Shown here piece after piece: positions 61,646-64,000 of a DNA stretch of 64,000 nt. The first letter of the stretch is position 1. Every line of letters begins with the position of its first letter. The notes under the pieces were generated by a model that worked only from the letters and a program-made list of their open reading frames with translations, was not told the DNA's origin and made no database searches. Source of the stretch: Pseudoduganella guangdongensis (GTDB lineage: Bacteria > Pseudomonadota > Gammaproteobacteria > Burkholderiales > Burkholderiaceae_D); contig NZ_WWCJ01000001.1 of assembly GCF_009857475.1 (NCBI RefSeq), forward strand, positions 372,001 to 436,000. Direction: 5' to 3'. The position numbers and the translations under genes are program-made.

Positions 61646-62639
61646 GCAGGTAGTTGCCGTGCGCATGGTCGGGCCGCTCCAGCAGGCCAAACCAGGTGGG
61701 CGCGTTCGAGACCAGCACATTCACCACATCCACGCCGAGCGGCGCATAGCGCTCGCGTTCCAGCGTATAAGTCAGCAAGTCGTTCGGATCGCTGAAGGCC
61801 ACCAGCGTCAGCTTGCGCGCCGCGCGCGGCGTGGCCGCGGCGCGGCGCTTGCGCAGCACGGCTTGCAGGCTGTCGCCACCAGGGGCCGCAGTTGCGGCGG
61901 GTGTGGCTGGCCTTGCACCAGGCCCTGGCGCCACCGCCTGCTGGTCCGCCAGCGCGAGCAGGGGGATCTGGTTGGCCGCCATTACCAGATAGGCGATGCG
62001 GTCGATGGTGCGCTGCGCCGCCACGTCCATGCGCAGCAGGGTATCGAACAGGATTTTGCTGCCAAGGCTGGCCGACAGCACCAGCAGCGGAGCCTCCGAC
62101 GCTGCGCCCTCGGTGGCGCGCAGGATGGCCTGCGCCATGCGCTGCTGGATGGCGTCGCGCGACACGCCCTGGTAGATCAGCGCGTCCGGAATGCAATCGT
62201 TCATCAGCAGGTCCTTGGCGCGCGCATTCAGCTTGGCGCGCACCGCCGGCAGGCGGTCGCTATGGTCGTAGTCCAGTTGGTGCTTGAGGGGTGTGGTCAG
62301 CGGCGACCAGACCAGGGCTTTGATGCGTAGTTCGCCCTGGCGCAGTGTGATGGTGCGTTCGAAGAGCTGGATGCCTTCCGCTACGGCCATGGGCGCTGCG
62401 CTCGCTGATTGCGCCTGCGCCCGCAACGCGCTACTGAGCTGCAGCACCGTGTCAACCACCCAGCGCTCGTCGTGCGTGCACATGCCGTGCACCAGCAGCA
62501 CGTCGACGCTGCGTCCCGGCGCCGTCGCCACGAAGTCGACCAGGCCCGGGAAGGCCCCATCCGCCTGCGCCGGGCGGTAGGGCATGGATGAGCAGCCAAC
62601 GAGCATAGCGCAAGCCAGCACCGCGAGAATTCGCTTCAT
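61584..62639 (-). CDS. Lipoprotein with alpha/beta-hydrolase-like core
   Basis: A 351-aa lipoprotein: the signal ends in MLVGCSS with the lipidated Cys16. The mature part starts like an alpha/beta hydrolase (VDVLLVHGMCTHDERWV) and has LVLSASLGSKILFDTL, where the first Gly of the usual GXSXG elbow is replaced by Ser. A proline- and alanine-rich insert near residue 245 and a C-terminal VNVLVSNAPTWFGLLERPDHAHGNYL follow, with candidate acid and histidine. It may be a surface or periplasmic hydrolase or a non-catalytic relative. Confidence 0.7.
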   Translation of the reverse strand: MKRILAVLACAMLVGCSSMPYRPAQADGAFPGLVDFVATAPGRSVDVLLVHGMCTHDERWVVDTVLQLSSALRAQAQSASAAPMAVAEGIQLFERTITLRQGELRIKALVWSPLTTPLKHQLDYDHSDRLPAVRAKLNARAKDLLMNDCIPDALIYQGVSRDAIQQRMAQAILRATEGAASEAPLLVLSASLGSKILFDTLLRMDVAAQRTIDRIAYLVMAANQIPLLALADQQAVAPGPGARPATPAATAAPGGDSLQAVLRKRRAAATPRAARKLTLVAFSDPNDLLTYTLERERYAPLGVDVVNVLVSNAPTWFGLLERPDHAHGNYLLNPDVARMAACGQPHSARCE

Positions 62640-62738
62640 GTTCGCCTCCATAAAGCCCCATGATCGGCGCAGATGACAGCACGGCCTTTGCGCCACCGCA
62701 AATCTGGCAACTTTGGCGGCCGCCGCCTAACATGAAGC

Positions 62739-62915
62739 ATGACCAGCAAACGACAAGCCGAGCGCCTGCCGGCACTGTACCTGGAACCAGAACCCCTGGT
62801 CATGGCGGCGCTGCGCGAGCGCGTTCCCGGCCAGCCCGGCTACCCGCAGGCGCGCGCGATCGAGCGCCTGCGGCACAAGCATGTGACGCGCATCCGAAAA
62901 CTCAGCCGCAGGTAG
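62739..62915 (+). CDS. Very small basic protein
   Basis: A 58-aa arginine-rich frame from ATG 62739 to TAG 62913-62915, composed mainly of charged helical residues (MAALRERVPGQPGYPQARAI, then RLRHKHVTRIRKLSRR). GC-rich third positions fit real coding sequence of this genome. I do not recognise it. An alternative overlapping frame (ATG 62732) looks less plausible because of its Arg/Ala/Gly bias. It lies between the lipoprotein gene (divergent) and DUF2145 (convergent). Confidence 0.4.
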   Translation: MTSKRQAERLPALYLEPEPLVMAALRERVPGQPGYPQARAIERLRHKHVTRIRKLSRR

Positions 62916-62916
62916 T

Positions 62917-63699
62917 TCAGAGTTCCAGCACCCGCGCCCCGCCATCTTGCCGGCGCACGAATTGTTCAATGCCATCCACCGTCACCGTAGCGATATCGCC
63001 GCGCATGCGGCGCCCGGTTGGGTGGTCGTCGAATGCGACATTGGCGCGGAACATGCGCCCGCCCAGGCGCTTCACGGCGTTGATACGAACCGAACCGGGG
63101 TCGTAGCCTACCCCGCCCAGCCATTGCTGCGCCTCGGCGCGCGTTTCGACCCGGCCCGGTTCGGCGCTGGCGGCGGCCAGGGTCTCCAGCACCCACTGGT
63201 TGGAGTTCTGGTAGCGCGTGGACCAGGGGTAGGCCAGCATGTTGTAGCGCGGCTCGTGCAGGCGCACCGGCGTGCGCGTGGCCAGCAATTGCGCCAGCCT
63301 TTGCTGCACCGCCGGCGCCGGCAGGATCAGCTGCGCCTTGTACTGGTACAGGTCGGTCAGGAAGAAGCGCCCCAGGCCATCGTTGTACAGCCCCGAGCGC
63401 GCCGTGCCGCAGTCGTTCAGCAAATGCACCACCACCCAGCGCCCGGCCGGGTGGTCGCGCCAGGCCAGGCCCACGTGCGAGAAGCGCAGGCCGTAGTCGG
63501 ACAAGTCCTGCCCGGCGCGCGCGATGATCGCCACCTGCGCGCCGCTGGCGTCCAGCGCCTGCGAGCTGCGCTGGGCCAGGTCCAGCGAACGTTCGACATC
63601 GCCCAGCGAGAGCGGCCGGTGTTCGCAATGCTGGCCGGCGTGGGCGGTGCCGGTGGCGAGGGCCGCAACGGCCAGCAGGGTGAGTAGGGCGCGTCGCAT
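62917..63699 (-). CDS. Exported DUF2145 family protein
   Basis: A 260-aa exported protein with a signal peptide (ALLTLLAVAALATGTAHA). The body matches DUF2145: QVAIIARAGQDLSDYGLRFSH, HVGLAWRDH and VHLLNDCG, followed by a long helical domain and YDPGSVRINAVKRLGGRMF near the end. DUF2145 is thought to resemble papain-like or NlpC-type folds but has no assigned activity; the Cys in NDCG and the His in FSHVGLA could be catalytic. Three bases separate its start from the next gene on the same strand. Confidence 0.82.
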   Translation of the reverse strand: MRRALLTLLAVAALATGTAHAGQHCEHRPLSLGDVERSLDLAQRSSQALDASGAQVAIIARAGQDLSDYGLRFSHVGLAWRDHPAGRWVVVHLLNDCGTARSGLYNDGLGRFFLTDLYQYKAQLILPAPAVQQRLAQLLATRTPVRLHEPRYNMLAYPWSTRYQNSNQWVLETLAAASAEPGRVETRAEAQQWLGGVGYDPGSVRINAVKRLGGRMFRANVAFDDHPTGRRMRGDIATVTVDGIEQFVRRQDGGARVLEL

Positions 63700-63702
63700 G
63701 GC

Positions 63703-64000
63703 TCAGTTCACGCGGCTGTGGTGCAGCAGGGCCTTGCCCGCCTCGTTCGGCAGGAAAGCAATCACCTTGCCGGAAACGACCAGGGCATGGCCGGCCGACA
63801 TGGCCACCGCGCTCACCGCCGTGCCGGCGGCCACCGAGACGCCTTCCAGCGCCTTGCCGCTGAACTGCACCGTGGCCTTGCTGCCATCGGCCGCGCTTTT
63901 CAACACCACCGACACGCCGTCGCCGATGGTTTCCACCGACTCCACCACCAGCGAACCGGCGGCGAACACGGTCAGTATCGAGCCCGCCGCCACCGAGGCG
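63703..64000 (-). CDS. Hypothetical protein, 5' end beyond the window
   Basis: A minus-strand frame that is open to the window edge and ends at 63703 gives at least 98 residues. It is rich in Ala, Gly, Val and Ser with alternating hydrophobic residues (ILTVFAAGSLVVESVETI, SVVLKSAADGSKATVQFSG), consistent with a beta-rich exported protein. The C-terminus reads ALLHHSRVN. I do not recognise it. It ends 3 bases before DUF2145 starts, so the two genes are likely co-transcribed. Confidence 0.55.
   Translation of the reverse strand, partial: ASVAAGSILTVFAAGSLVVESVETIGDGVSVVLKSAADGSKATVQFSGKALEGVSVAAGTAVSAVAMSAGHALVVSGKVIAFLPNEAGKALLHHSRVN

Noticed and set aside
20900..64000. Many long reading frames opposite or out of phase with the named genes
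   Set aside because: High-GC DNA leaves antisense frames open. Their translations are rich in Arg, Ala, Gly and Pro or His and Gln, and the real genes are fixed by family motifs.
1..64000. tRNA or rRNA genes as island attachment site
   Set aside because: No cloverleaf or rRNA-like sequence was noticed near the junctions or elsewhere; a tRNAscan run would settle this.

Overview
The window looks like a chromosomal segment of an Oxalobacteraceae betaproteobacterium (Massilia, Duganella or Janthinobacterium type). From about 20.9 kb onward the DNA is GC-rich and carries a typical betaproteobacterial gene set (DUF2863, DUF3240, DUF2145, the divergent yjgA/pmbA pair, mog, HDOD and cache/chemoreceptor genes). 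I infer the family from gene content and style; I could not run a search.

Region A (1-20.8 kb) is a foreign, lower-GC genomic island. Its right end carries three co-directional minus-strand genes that match the order and features of a Gamma-Mobile-Trio: gmtY (tyrosine recombinase), gmtZ (second integrase-like protein, here broken by a frameshift) and gmtX. The cargo to the left has two notable parts. First, 1-7.6 kb is a head-to-tail series of at least 17 short plus-strand genes. Several look like toxin-immunity proteins (barstar-like, SUKH-like, DUF6572-like, DUF6881-like). Each gene is followed by a copy of a degenerate repeat, CGGCCA-N4-CNGNC, so the locus looks like a cassette array of immunity genes without integron att sites. 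Second, 12.9-15.3 kb is a compact graspetide-like (ATP-grasp RiPP) cluster: a 60-aa precursor with a double-glycine leader, a microviridin-type ATP-grasp ligase, and an exported POTRA/HEAT-like protein whose end abuts an IS5-family remnant. Between them lie a lipoprotein, an orphan HigA-like antitoxin with a damaged start, an APH(3')-I-like kinase, srkA, an Mrr-like nuclease and an IS3 remnant. A perfect 31-bp-arm hairpin sits at the island/chromosome junction.

Region B (20.9-28.8 kb) is a heavy-metal RND efflux operon (outer-membrane factor, DUF3240, RND pump, adaptor) divergent from an OmpR-type response regulator and histidine kinase. A TTCTTAA direct repeat in the divergent promoter is the probable regulator site.

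Region C (28.8-56.1 kb) is ordinary chromosome: small enzymes and cupin/AhpD proteins, aidB with a TetR gene, several alpha/beta hydrolases, a CocE-type hydrolase, a TPR lipoprotein, DUF2863 and HDOD proteins, 3-methyladenine glycosylase, a chemoreceptor with a separate cache protein, a KamA-type radical SAM enzyme, an MFS carrier, FAH and class III aminotransferase genes, an M14 amidase, an OhrR-like regulator with its hydrolase, then mog, yjgA, pmbA and a TRAP binding protein.

Region D (56.1-58.6 kb) is a decayed lower-GC patch with two small exported twin-CX3C genes (one frameshifted), a ruined IS3-family transposase and a DUF3592-like remnant. Region E (58.6-64 kb) returns to normal chromosome: a LysR regulator divergent from a DJ-1/PfpI gene, then DUF4241, a PH-domain membrane protein, a lipoprotein with a hydrolase-like core, DUF2145 and a truncated gene at the edge. 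I saw no rRNA, tRNA or CRISPR array.
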